Source: Euperipatoides rowelli
Lineage: Eukaryota > Onychophora > Udeonychophora > Euonychophora > Peripatopsidae
DNA: 10,128 nucleotides
Assembly: GCA_003024985.2 (NCBI GenBank)
Contig: PXIH01S0006340.1
Reading direction: 5' to 3' (one strand)
Shown here one piece after another: positions 1-8,115 of the stretch. The position numbers and the translations under genes are program-made. Each line of letters begins with the position of its first letter. Position 1 is the stretch's first letter. The notes beneath the pieces are model-generated. The model ran no database searches and was not told where the DNA came from. It saw nothing but the letters and a program-made list of their open reading frames with translations.

Positions 1-712
1 CCGTAATCATCACCTTTTGTAATTCCTGCGGTATCTCGCTGCAGTATAGGGTAGGAGCGCTGTATCGTCAGCCGGGCCCTAGCCCCATAATTTCAAAAAT
101 ACATAACTTTTAAAACTATTAACAAATTCAATACTGTGTACGATTATGAAATAAATAAAATATTGTAGGCTATTGTTTTTAATTATTGAAACATTATGGT
201 AATATNTCATTGACAAGACATATTTTATTCTTAACACATTGTATTTTTAATGTGGTCTGCTGGAGACGATCTCCGGAAGTTATGCACATGAAGGGACATT
301 AGTAATTATGGGAAATTAAAAACAACTACGCGTGTCTTTGTGACATATGAATTATTTAAGATTGCTTCNAAAACAGCTCTGTAAAGTTTGATTTTGATTT
401 TTTTATTTGATCAAATGAAGAAAAAATAAATGAAACATGACTTTTAAGGTAAAAATATCTGTAGTTAAAAATAAGCATTGATAATACACTTTAATCAATT
501 TGGTCATACTTTACACACAAAAATCATGTTTTACGAATGCATCTTTCTTAAAGGAAACTAAACCTCTATATTGATCTGTTTACAAATAGTGGCCATTTTA
601 ATTATTTAAAAATTCATAAAAAGAAAATATGAGCCAATGGATGAATTTAAGCATACTCTTATGACACAGTCCCATAGGAATATAAATGGCCTCCCAAATA
701 CTGTTTTATGAT

Positions 713-732
713 GGGGGGGGGGGGGGGGGGGG
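713..732 (+). repeat. Poly-G homopolymer, 20 nt
   Basis: Twenty consecutive G bases occur in otherwise AT-rich intronic DNA. On the opposite strand the run translates as poly-proline inside a spurious open frame. Such a run can form a G-quadruplex and is prone to length variation and sequencing error, so the exact length is uncertain. Confidence 0.9.
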
Positions 733-1250
733 CAGATGTATAAAGGGGTAATATACTGTATAATCTTGGGCCCTACCTTTAGGTACCACAAAATTTATTT
801 TTAAGCCCTGCATTCCAAAGTATGATATTACAAAAAATTATATTTGTTCTTTTTATCTAAGAAATTAGTATGGAAAAATCATAAATTTGAATAACTATAA
901 AGAGGAGAATAATATATTGTGTCACTGAAATGTTTTCTCTTAACCCCTTCAAATCCAGAGACATACTGTACTTAATAATGTCAAAATGAAATGCTACCTC
1001 AAATAACAGAGATGTACTAGTGTATGTTTGTTTCTAAAAATTCTTTTTTTTTCCTTAAAAATCAATTTTATTAGTTTTTATCAGTCTTTATTATAGACCT
1101 AGATTTTATTCTAAATTATTTCATGTAATTTGATAGATACAGTAGCTGTTATGTAAAAAAAAAAAAAACATACATATACAGTGACTTACCATTGAATGTC
1201 TCATATCTAACTTATTCTGTAAGAGGCTTTTTGCCGTTGACTAAGTAAAA

Positions 1251-1270
1251 TAAACTAAACTAAACTAAAT
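1251..1270 (+). repeat. Short tandem repeat, TAAAC unit
   Basis: Three perfect TAAAC units followed by one degenerate TAAAT unit. It is a minor intronic microsatellite with no evident function. Confidence 0.85.
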
Positions 1271-1390
1271 TTATTGTAATAAATCTGAAAATGTCTTTTT
1301 AAAATTCATCCTAAAGCTTTCATTTTCAAGATATATGGTCTATAATTACTGTATATTTTAATAAACATATTAAAATTGTCAAAATGTACT

Positions 1391-1406
1391 ACACGTGTGC
1401 ACGTGT
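1391..1406. promoter_or_regulatory. Paired CACGTG E-boxes in an inverted repeat
   Basis: Two CACGTG hexamers lie at 1392-1397 and 1400-1405, starts 8 bp apart, inside arms ACACGT and ACGTGT separated by GTGC. CACGTG is the classic site for bHLH and bHLH-ZIP transcription factors. In DNA this AT-rich, two copies so close together are unlikely by chance, but no promoter is recognisable nearby, so a regulatory role is only a possibility. Confidence 0.3.
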
Positions 1407-1630
1407 TTAAACCTTCGTCCCTGTTCATTTTCACACACACACATATGCGACATGATTTTTTTTAATTAATAAAAATAAAGATTAGCAAAATATATATACA
1501 GTATATTTTTTAAAATAACACATTTATTTCATCATATAAATTTGGCTAAAAAAATTAAAAATTGATTTATATTCTGCGATTCAAACACATACAAATACTT
1601 TACCTTCTTGGTAATTTGCTACTTATAAAA

Positions 1631-1858
1631 ATGGCATCACGATCTCCAGTGTGGAAATATTTCATCAAAGTTGAGGGTAAACCTAACAATGTTAAGTGTA
1701 ATTTGTGTGATAAAATTCTTGTCAGTGGTGGGCGTACAGGCAGCATGGTTAATCATTTTAGAAGTGTGCATAAAAATAATTTATCCGGGAACTATTGCAG
1801 TAAACAGCCATGTCTGTCAGAATTCAGAGTAATAACAGTAGCAGACAAGGAAAAATAA
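1631..1858 (+). pseudogene. hAT transposase fragment: N-terminal BED zinc finger
   Basis: The probable original start is ATG at 1631 (MASRSPVWKYF); the open frame extends to 1562, but the upstream codons show no similarity. The fragment carries a BED-type zinc finger: aromatic WKYF, then CNLC (Cys-x2-Cys), a GGRTGSMVNH helix and HFRSVH (His-x4-His). BED fingers bind DNA and are common at the N-terminus of hAT transposases and of host ZBED proteins derived from them. The frame closes at 1858, while homology moves to the +1 shifted frame at about 1848-1860 (KINKSLM), so a small indel has broken the gene here. A domesticated, stand-alone BED gene is an alternative, but the decayed transposase directly downstream argues against it. 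Confidence 0.85.
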
Positions 1859-2304
1859 ATAAATCCCTGATGTTATTGCCTAGTGTAATTTGGCCTTTCA
1901 CTACAGTTGAACAAAGCTTTCCGAAAGTTTATGAATTAGAATATATAGAACCAAATTACAAACCAATTTGTACTCAGACTATAAGTCAAATTATAAAAAA
2001 TTAAGCCATCATCATTAAAGATAAATCGAAGGAAGAAATAAATACCTGCTCAGCTGGTTACTTGATGACTGATGCATGTACTTCAGTAGCCAGTGATTCT
2101 TTTTTATCGGTTACATCATCTGCCTTAAGTGCAAACTGGGCTGTGATTGCTCCCATTTTATCAATTGTGCATCTAATTGACAGACATTCAACTGAATTTT
2201 GGGCTTTAAAAATTGAAACAGTTATAAATAATTGGAATCTTAAATCAAATGTTATTGCTATTGTGCACGACAATGCAGCAAATGTTGCGAATATTGAAAA
2301 TTGA
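1855..2304 (+). pseudogene. hAT transposase fragment: N-terminal part of the catalytic core
   Basis: This block is in one frame and is interrupted by an in-frame TAA at 2002-2004. Before the stop it reads WPFTTVEQSFPKVYELEY then EPNYKPICTQTI, matching the hAT segment (P-x-S/T-x-VE...L-x-P-x-Y-x-x-P-S-R-x-T-I) that precedes the catalytic fold. After the stop comes LMTDACTSVASDSFLSVT, the equivalent of the conserved TTDxWTS block with the first catalytic Asp (codon 2071-2073); the usual Trp is replaced by Cys. The end of the block reads IVHDNAANV, the second conserved acidic motif (Asp codon 2269-2271). The frame then ends at TGA 2302-2304, where homology jumps to the next frame. Confidence 0.85.
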
Positions 2305-2492
2305 CCAAACATATGAAGACAGTTTGTGCAATACATTCACTTCATTTAGCTGTAATCGATGCACTGAAAATGAAACAAGTTACCATTCATGTGCTTGGCA
2401 GAATTGTTAACGCATGTAGCAAATTAGTGGACACTAGCCATAGTGGAAGCTACTCATATTGTTCCAAATTCCAATGGCTCTTAAATTGGTGA
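2300..2492 (+). pseudogene. hAT transposase fragment: CxxH block after the second catalytic Asp
   Basis: Homology resumes in a third frame within a few bases of the previous stop. It reads HMKTVCAIHSLHLAVIDAL, which corresponds to the conserved hAT motif of Cys-x2-His followed by LxLAV. About 40 further residues fit the helical insertion region (GRIVNACSKLVDTSHSGSYS) before the frame closes at 2492. A one- or two-base indel around 2297-2306 explains the frame change relative to the HDNAAN block. Confidence 0.8.
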
Positions 2493-3000
2493 AATATTGC
2501 CAATGACGATGGCACTCAATCTGCGATACCCTTCAATTTGTATACCAATTGTGGTGGCCAAACATCACAGTCCTATCCAACACATAGGTTACGAAGAAAT
2601 CCGATCGGCAAGCATTAGATTTAAAACCTGAACATTGGCGTATTATATCAGCACTATAATATCCACAATACTGCGCACAGAAAACAACATTTCTGTCTAT
2701 ATTTTACTTCCAGTTATGTTTGGCATAATTAAAAATAAAGCTTAACCAATAGATACTGATCTTGCTATTATTTTAAAATTTAAATCAGTCATAGCTCAAA
2801 ATCTGCAAACAAGATTCCATCTGAAATCAGAAATGTTCCAAAATCTATTCACTTATAGCCTCTGTCTTAGATCCTCATTTAAAAAAAATTAAATTTTTTG
2901 ATAGCAAACTTCAAACAATAAAATTTATGAGCTCTGTGCAAATTTAACAGAAGTCTCAAATAGCATTCAAAAATTTGAGGATACATCCGTGGAAAAATAT
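2493..3000 (+). pseudogene. hAT transposase fragment: eroded middle region with an LDP block
   Basis: Most of this stretch has no long open frame and only faint coding similarity, consistent with several indels and stops in the insertion domain of the transposase. The one clear landmark is at about 2855-2905, where one frame reads IASVLDPHLKKIKFFDSK. This corresponds to the A-x-x-LDPRFK-x-x-x-F segment common in hAT transposases, here with the usual Arg-Phe changed to His-Leu. It lies in the expected place between the CxxH block and the C-terminal dimerisation domain. Confidence 0.65.
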
Positions 3001-3341
3001 GTCCTAAACACGGTAGTATTGATTTTGATGATGATGTGAACAATGAGGCAATTGCGATGGTAAGTGATTTTGGCAGCTATCTTGAAGAGCCACCATGGGC
3101 TAAAGATCAGTGCCCACTAAATTGGTTGTGTGAATATGAAAACGATTCTAGGTATAGCTCTTTTAGCAAAGAAATACTTGTGCTTACTACCTGAACTATT
3201 GCCGTGTTGGAAAGAGTTTTTTATATGGCAATATATTATGACTAAAAAATAAGATTGCGACCTAGTGCAGAAGTATTCAAAACACTTTTGTTTGTACGTC
3301 AAAATGTAAAGTACAGTATATGTGAGAAGATAAATAATTAA
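3001..3341 (+). pseudogene. hAT transposase fragment: C-terminal dimerisation domain
   Basis: In a single frame with two stops (TGA 3192-3194, TAA 3243-3245) this reads an acidic lead-in, then CPLNWLCEYEN, FSKEILVLTT, IAVLERVFYMA, IRLRPSAEVFKTLLFVRQNVK, and a terminal TAA at 3339-3341. This is the hAT C-terminal dimerisation domain (PLxWW...yP.La.lA..yL...s...ERvFS...R.xLxp..v..llfl..N). The ERVF glutamate (codon 3210-3212) sits where hAT families carry their third acidic catalytic residue. ERVFS has become ERVFY, the second Trp of NWW is Leu, and two stops interrupt the domain, so no functional protein is expected. Confidence 0.87.
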
Positions 3342-3811
3342 AAGTAAGCTTGCAATATATTAATTTTTTTAGCTTATAAATACAGGTATATATAGCATAT
3401 ACTGTATATATTAATGTTCAGCCAGTATATTATACCATATATCTTTTTTTTAATATTATTAATTAAAGAAAATAATTTAGTTATTTAAAATAAGCTTTTA
3501 TAAATTATTAAAGAAAATATTTGTCAATAAGTACTAGGAGATATCATTACATTAAGAATCTATATACAGTAGGTCTATCCTGTTATCTTTACAGCTGTAT
3601 TGTAAAACTTTATAGTGCATAGCCTAGTTGAGTTACGATATTTTGACTAATTCTCGGTCTAGCATTCTGTATTATAGTAAATATTTTTCCTAACTATAAA
3701 TATTATTTTTAACAATTATATTTTGATTACATTATTTACCAATAAAAACATGTACCCTGTACAGTATATACAGTATATTAAATTGTCTCCTCTCCCCTTT
3801 TATTTTCTTAG
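3342..3811 (+). other. Intron tail before the first ABCA3-like exon
   Basis: AT-rich intron between the end of the hAT transposase remnant and the splice acceptor at 3811. It presumably includes the element's 3' terminal region, but no inverted repeat could be identified. Four copies of TACAGTA/TACTGTA occur (3400, 3565, 3760, 3769). The final 30 bases form a good polypyrimidine tract (TCTCCTCTCCCCTTTTATTT) followed by CTTAG. Confidence 0.7.
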
Positions 3812-3985
3812 CAAATTCTGGGGCCACAGCTTCTGGTGTTCTCTGGTTCCTTTCATATTTTCCATACCTGTTTTTACAACCACGTTACGATCAGCTTACT
3901 TGGCTTCAAAAAATTCTCAGTTGTCTAAGTTTCAATACAGGAATGTCTTTTGGTGGGCAAATCATTGGCATGTTTGAAGGCAAAG
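3812..3985 (+). CDS. ABCA3-like: ABCA3-like lipid transporter, internal exon (first transmembrane domain, two helices)
   Basis: This is an internal exon of an ABC-A family transporter, a full-length membrane protein that moves phospholipids across endomembranes or the plasma membrane. It reads in the frame beginning at 3814, after two bases that complete an Ala codon split by the intron. It encodes about 57 residues: a hydrophobic helix starting GATASGVLWFLSYFPYLFL, a short PRYDQLTW turn, a second hydrophobic stretch, and the conserved ending QIIGMFEGK. PRYD and the QIIGxFExKG segment are more typical of ABCA3 than of ABCA1. The acceptor is a pyrimidine-rich tract ending TTTTCTTAG at 3811, and the donor is GTATAG at 3986. 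The last base is the first base of a Gly codon completed at 7036. A longer open frame over the same bases (3723-3977) is out of register and should be ignored. Family-level call is secure; the ABCA3 rather than another ABCA paralogue assignment is likely but from recognition only. Confidence 0.93.
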
Positions 3986-5579
3986 GTATAGTATGTTATC
4001 ATTATTAATTTAATGTTTTTAATTTTGAAAAAAAAATTATATAAGTTACACAAACATATAATTTGTTTGAAGTAATTAGAAAGGAGACAGAAGCTACATA
4101 GATGATCGGAAGTAATGAAATGAAAGAGATAATAAAAAATATTGCAATCAATTTCGTTATGTAATTTTAGGATTGTCCTAAAATATTAGGTCATGCATTA
4201 TGTATTTAAAAAAAAAAAACATTTAAAGTTGCTAAATTATTTTAGAATTTTGCAAACATTGGCTAATTGCTTGCGGACCAATACTTGTGAATCCTGACAA
4301 TTAACTGGATTTCACTAAATGTGGTATCACTGAAAAGAACAAACACTTAAGGCTATAAATATGCTGTAAATACAGGCTCTAGTCCCAACAGAAATTAAAG
4401 AACTGGATTTTGTAATATAAGCACATATTATTATTAGATCATTATTGTATATAAGCTCTAGAGCTATTAAATGCCATGCATATAAAATTAAGTCACTAGT
4501 GTTCATAAGCGGATAATCTGCTGCCAGTCAAACCCAGAATTTGATCAATTTTCTAGTCTGTACTTTGAAATTTTTAAAGCAAGTGAATTTAATAAAAGTG
4601 CTACTTGTATAGTACATACAATAGTTGAGAGATATACAGTATCATTTCTATTTTTCTGTGTTTTGAAAATGTACATGAATAAAAAAGACCAATAAACAGC
4701 AATTATGCAATCAAAAAGTTAAAAGGGATTCCTTCATTTCCTTGTTTATACTATGTTATTAGTGCAGTCTAGAATAGTAATATTTATTGATTAGAAAAAC
4801 AGGTCATTGGTGATAAATTAACCATATACAGTAGATCAACAGAAATGGACATGTGAATTGTTACATTGAATTTTAACACTGGATTTTTTTTAAACTGAAT
4901 GTTGACTCCTAATCTAGCCATCATTTTCTTTCCTTCAAAATCATTTTGATGAACTTAAGCTATTTAATTATAATCGCCTAATTTTTAAATATACTTTTTT
5001 TTTAATAAATATTTATAACTGCCTATTTTATTATCTATCATTTAGATGTATTTAGGAAGTAAACTGTATCACAAGGCAAAGTTATAGGCAAATTTTATCC
5101 TGTGGGTAGACTTAGAATGGCTATAATTTAGTCGGGGGCTTAATGAGATGAAGTCTCCTGCAAAGAAGTCAGAACTTGCCCTTTAAAATGAGTTCTAATC
5201 CTTTTAAACAGATCATAAAGTTAATATAAAAAATCAGGAGGGATATTTCCGCTTCTAAGCTTAATATAAGGAATTATTACTAGATAGAGATAAAGGACCC
5301 TAACCCTATATTTTATCTCATCAGTAAATACTTTTAGTTAATGAAGCACGACTGTAAGCAAAGAACTCTAAAAGCAAGTTTATAATAGAAAAACACTTTT
5401 ATTTAACATGAGTGACATGAGTAATTAAAATAATAAAATATTAACCAAATATACAAAATACAATTATAATAATAATGACCTTATTAACAATAGATATAGG
5501 CACTATGTGTTTCTAACAATATAATTCTTTGGTCATGGCAAATATAAAGTCTCTGGCATAATATGTGAACAAAAAATGA

Positions 5580-5880
5580 GGTTAAAGAGATGGGTATCGG
5601 CGGTGAATAGCTCGGTTTCATGATAAAGAATGTAAACTGCTCTCGAGTTATAGTCCAAGTGTATTTTTGGATAATCTATGGCATTGTTTCTGATGCATGT
5701 CAGAAGTATTGTGTTGAGCATGCTTCCTGTAAGTGGGTTGCTGTAAACAATTGGCATAAAATATATGGATGGCACACAATGTGCCAGCCGCCAATGGAGA
5801 CTGTTGAAAAGAATATACCTTGCAATTGAGACCTGATTCTAGACCCTCGTATCCTTTTATAGTAATACAGGGCGAAATCA
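5580..5880. other. Compositionally distinct intronic island with a minus-strand TATA-like box; possible repeat remnant
   Basis: This stretch is clearly richer in G and C than its surroundings and keeps several frames open on both strands (for example 5620-5829 on + and 5533-5775, 5648-5881 and 5700-5948 on -). None of these translations resembles a protein I know, and overlapping open frames on both strands suggest low stop density rather than coding. On the minus strand a CTATAAAAGG box lies at 5853-5862, and an AATAAA-type poly-A signal lies some 450 bases further along (complement of TTTATT near 5399-5404). That layout would fit an old retroelement long terminal repeat or another transposon fragment read on the minus strand, but no terminal repeats or target duplication were found. 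Confidence 0.35.
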
Positions 5881-6638
5881 AGGTTGAAAATACATCGATG
5901 AAATGGCAGACTTAAATTCAATGTAATAATATTAAGCTGACATTGCAAGGATCTATTTAGTTAGTTGAAGTTTAACATCCTGAGAAACTCAAGATGAAAG
6001 GAGAAGCCATTAACATTTTGACGATACTTAAGAATATAAATAATTTGACTTTGTTTTGACATTTCAATCAACTGATTGAACTATATGAATGAAAAAGGCA
6101 ATACTAAGTCCATAAAGTTCATTTTCATTTAATTACTAGCTTCTCCAATCCTGTTTTAGTAGATTCTATTTTTGTTTTTGATTTAAGATGATATTTGTGA
6201 TGTTTTCACAGCTCCTGGCACCTCGGATATAAGTATTTCTGTTTGCCTTCACCTATAAGTTTCTTAAAGTCTTTTAATAACATTATAAGTATTATTTTTT
6301 TTGCCATCATTTGTCATATTTAAGTGTTGCTTTATTTGCATGAATACTAAAGGTTTTAGCCTATTCACACAATTATAACCTTCAATCCTTATAATGCCAA
6401 ACTAATAATTATTATAAGATAATTTACTGTATATACAACAATTAACAACACACATGATTATATATCAATCAACTAATAACACTAATCAAAAATTTACATA
6501 TAATAATACCTACAACAATAGACAAAAATTGAGTATTAGTATCTATTGTGACTATAAGATTAGCATTGTTTCCTTATAATAAATACTGAACAATAATATA
6601 TTTTACCTGTATAGGCTATACAGTATACAAGCAATAAC

Positions 6639-6655
6639 AAAAAAAAAAAAAAAAA
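6639..6655 (+). repeat. Poly-A run, 17 nt
   Basis: Seventeen A bases in the intron, preceded by CAATAAC. It could be a retroposon tail, but no element body or target-site duplication was recognised beside it. Confidence 0.85.
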
Positions 6656-6790
6656 CCATCCAAAATAAACTTTTTTCTTCCATTTGAGTTGCATTTTTTA
6701 CAGTAAATATGATTCTAAAATTTTGTCTATCATATTGAAACATGGTTTGTGTTTTCTTTATCTAAAATTTATGAGTAATGGGAAATAAGT

Positions 6791-7010
6791 ATACAATATA
6801 CTGTATATGCTAAATTCAATTTAATGTATGGTATATACTGTACATGTACTTTATATACTATACAAATACTTTACTTGTACTGTATATACAGTATATATAT
6901 ACAGTAGTATATATTGTATATACAGTATATATAGTATATACTGTATTTATGTAATATAGGTATGTACAATATACTGTATATGTATCCATTATATACACAG
7001 TCCATATACA
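6791..7010. repeat. Cluster of TACTGTA/TACAGTA palindromes (AT-rich, cruciform-prone)
   Basis: About 220 bases made mainly of TATA runs punctuated by TACTGTA or TACAGTA at 6799, 6836, 6878, 6887, 6900, 6921, 6939 and 6972. Adjacent copies form perfect inverted repeats: TACTGTATATACAGTA at 6878-6893 is a 16-bp palindrome, and 11-bp arms at 6921-6931 and 6935-6945 flank a 3-base spacer. The block ends about 25 bases before the acceptor of the EAVFPG exon, so it would be transcribed in the pre-mRNA and could fold there. Confidence 0.85.
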
Positions 7011-7035
7011 TTGTATGATTCACACTTTGTTACAG

Positions 7036-7217
7036 GAAGTGGTATTCAGTGGAGTACTCTAAGTTCTTCAGTGTCTGTTGATGATGATTTCACATTATTA
7101 CATGTCATGGTTATGTTACTCTTTGATTCATTTCTTTATATAATGGTCATGTGGTATGTTGAGGCTGTTTTTCCAGGAGAGCTTGGTGTTCCTAAACCAT
7201 GGTATTTTCCTCTGACG
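7036..7217 (+). CDS. ABCA3-like: ABCA3-like lipid transporter, internal exon (last helix of TMD1, EAVFPG motif)
   Basis: This exon continues the ABC-A transporter. Two leading bases complete the split Gly codon, giving the KGSGIQW junction with the previous exon, and 60 whole codons follow to a phase-0 donor (ACG|GTATGT at 7218). The protein shows GIQW, then a VDDDF acidic patch, a hydrophobic helix (about residues 20-45 of the exon), and [19 protein letters not shown]. The WY-EAVFPG-x-x-G-x-P-x-PWYF string is the hallmark of the ABC-A subfamily, found at the end of each ABC-A transmembrane domain just before the linker to the nucleotide-binding domain. VDDDF and GIQW favour ABCA3-type members. 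The acceptor is TTGTTACAG at 7035, only about 25 nt downstream of a palindrome-rich AT tract. Reading on past the donor runs to a stop at 7301, but that is intron read-through, not protein. Confidence 0.96.
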
Positions 7218-7631
7218 GTATGTTCTGCAAAAAATATAACCCAGCGCCTTCGATGTTTTGTTCATATATGTGTATGTTTGTTTTCTTTTTTTAAAATATG
7301 ATTTTTCAAATAGGAGATTAAATATTAATAATTAAAATTATAATTACTAAGATTTTTCATTTAGCTTTTTGTAATAATTTCTAATCTTGCATTTACAGTA
7401 TATTATTTCTAGGTAGTACTGTTCCTAGCAATTTTTCTCAATATTTTTTCTATGTTACTTTTAATTTAAATTTATTTACATTGTTTTTTTGTAATAGGAT
7501 TAGTTAAGTTACTGATTGATTTGGTTTGATATTTATGAGTAATTTTAAATTTATAATTATCTCATTTCAATTAAAAGTAAGTTATTTGTTGATCAATTAA
7601 CTTCAAATAGAGCCAATTTATTATTAAAATT

Positions 7632-7648
7632 AAAAAAAAAAAAAAAAA
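7632..7648 (+). repeat. Poly-A run, 17 nt
   Basis: Seventeen A bases within the phase-0 intron. No retroposon body was recognised upstream. Confidence 0.85.
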
Positions 7649-8098
7649 GAATGTAAAATATATTTTTCAAGTATAGATTAGAAAAAGAATTGTGTGAATT
7701 AACCATAAGTAAAATTGACAAGTTATAGGCCTTTATTAAATTGTATGAATTGAAACTTTTTATTGAATAAATTTAGATTTATTTTTAAAAACTAATTTTG
7801 AACAAAATCACTTTATTTGTGCCATTATAGAATGGATACAAATAAATTATGCAACCTTCTCTTGTGAATCTTAAATGAATTGATTTGGTTATCTCATTCC
7901 GCTTATGCTATTTTCTTCCGATAAAAAAAAACAGCCAATCCAATTTTTATAATAGTTTTAAAACAATCAAATTTGGTTTATTTATTTCTTTACAAATTGA
8001 GATTATTATAAATACGATTTGAGCAGTATAATTAATCGTTTTAATGGTAGTTCACCAGACTTATTCCAAGCAATTATAAGCGGCCCAATAATAATTTT

Positions 8099-8115
8099 GG
8101 TGGTCACGGACCACC
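8099..8115. repeat. Perfect short hairpin, GGTGGTC / GACCACC
   Basis: Arms GGTGGTC (8099-8105) and GACCACC (8109-8115) pair perfectly around an ACG loop, with A/T-rich flanks (TTTT before, TAAATTTTT after) that could add weak pairing across a small internal loop. It is the most GC-rich short motif in the intron. It could be part of a foldback transposon, but no second copy was seen in the window. Confidence 0.7.

Larger units (their letters stand above)
1..1630. other. Intronic or intergenic AT-rich DNA upstream of the hAT fossil
   Basis: No exon, RNA gene or intact mobile element is supported here. Given the ABCA3-like exon downstream it is probably intron of that gene, although its 5' exon is outside the window. 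The first 90 bases are noticeably richer in G and C than the rest and may be the edge of a repeat. The stretch also holds a 20-nt poly-G run, an A14 run at 1155-1168, four tandem TAAAC-like units at 1251-1270, a short CA repeat near 1432-1443 and two CACGTG sites near 1392-1405. Confidence 0.6.
1631..3341 (+). mobile_element. Degenerate hAT-superfamily DNA transposon, transposase body (BED-finger type)
   Basis: A cut-and-paste transposase of the hAT superfamily is recognisable across about 1.7 kb, in the same orientation as the surrounding ABCA3-like gene. Five blocks of homology appear in the right order but in changing frames: BED zinc finger, RNase H-like core with the first two acidic residues, a CxxH block, an LDP block, and the C-terminal dimerisation domain. 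At about 570 codon equivalents it is close to the usual 600-700 residues of a hAT transposase, so decay was mainly by point mutation and small indels rather than a large internal deletion. I could not identify terminal inverted repeats or an 8-bp target duplication, so the outer limits of the element are unknown and probably extend past these coordinates on both sides. Confidence 0.88.
3986..7035 (+). other. Intron of the ABCA3-like gene (3050 nt)
   Basis: The intron is bounded by GTATAG at 3986 and TTACAG at 7035 and splits a Gly codon after its first base. Most of it is AT-rich sequence with many stops in all frames and no similarity that I recognise. It contains poly-A runs at 4208-4219 and 6639-6655, an inverted repeat with 8-bp arms at 5287-5319 (GAGATAAA / TTTATCTC), another with 8-bp arms at 6063-6080 (TTCAATCA / TGATTGAA), an unusual island around 5580-5880, and a palindrome cluster over its last 250 bases. 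Confidence 0.85.

Noticed and set aside
606-791. Minus-strand open frame with a poly-proline stretch
   Set aside because: The proline run is only the complement of the G20 homopolymer, the rest has no similarity or domain, and the frame depends on an unreliable run length.
2058-2336. Minus-strand open frame opposite the hAT core
   Set aside because: The plus strand has clear transposase motifs here, and the minus-strand translation shows none.
1492-3411. Perfect 15-bp inverted repeats (1492-1506 and 3397-3411) flanking the transposase as hAT terminal repeats
   Set aside because: They are ATATATACAGTATAT and its complement, a word repeated throughout the window. They do not look like typical hAT ends, and I saw no 8-bp target duplication outside them.
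3723-3977. Plus-strand open frame covering the first ABCA3-like exon
   Set aside because: It is out of register with the true exon frame (codons from 3814), which gives a clear ABC-A match and proper splice sites.
5297-5309. CCCTAACCC as an interstitial telomere repeat
   Set aside because: Barely two units are present, which is well within chance and far short of a telomeric array.
7011-7301. A stand-alone 96-residue membrane protein
   Set aside because: Its central part is the ABCA exon 7036-7217; the beginning is intron upstream of the acceptor and the end is read-through past a consensus GTATGT donor.
6639-7648. A17 runs at 6639-6655 and 7632-7648 as tails of SINE or processed retrocopies
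   Set aside because: No recognisable element body, internal promoter boxes or target-site duplications lie next to them; long A runs are expected in such AT-rich DNA.
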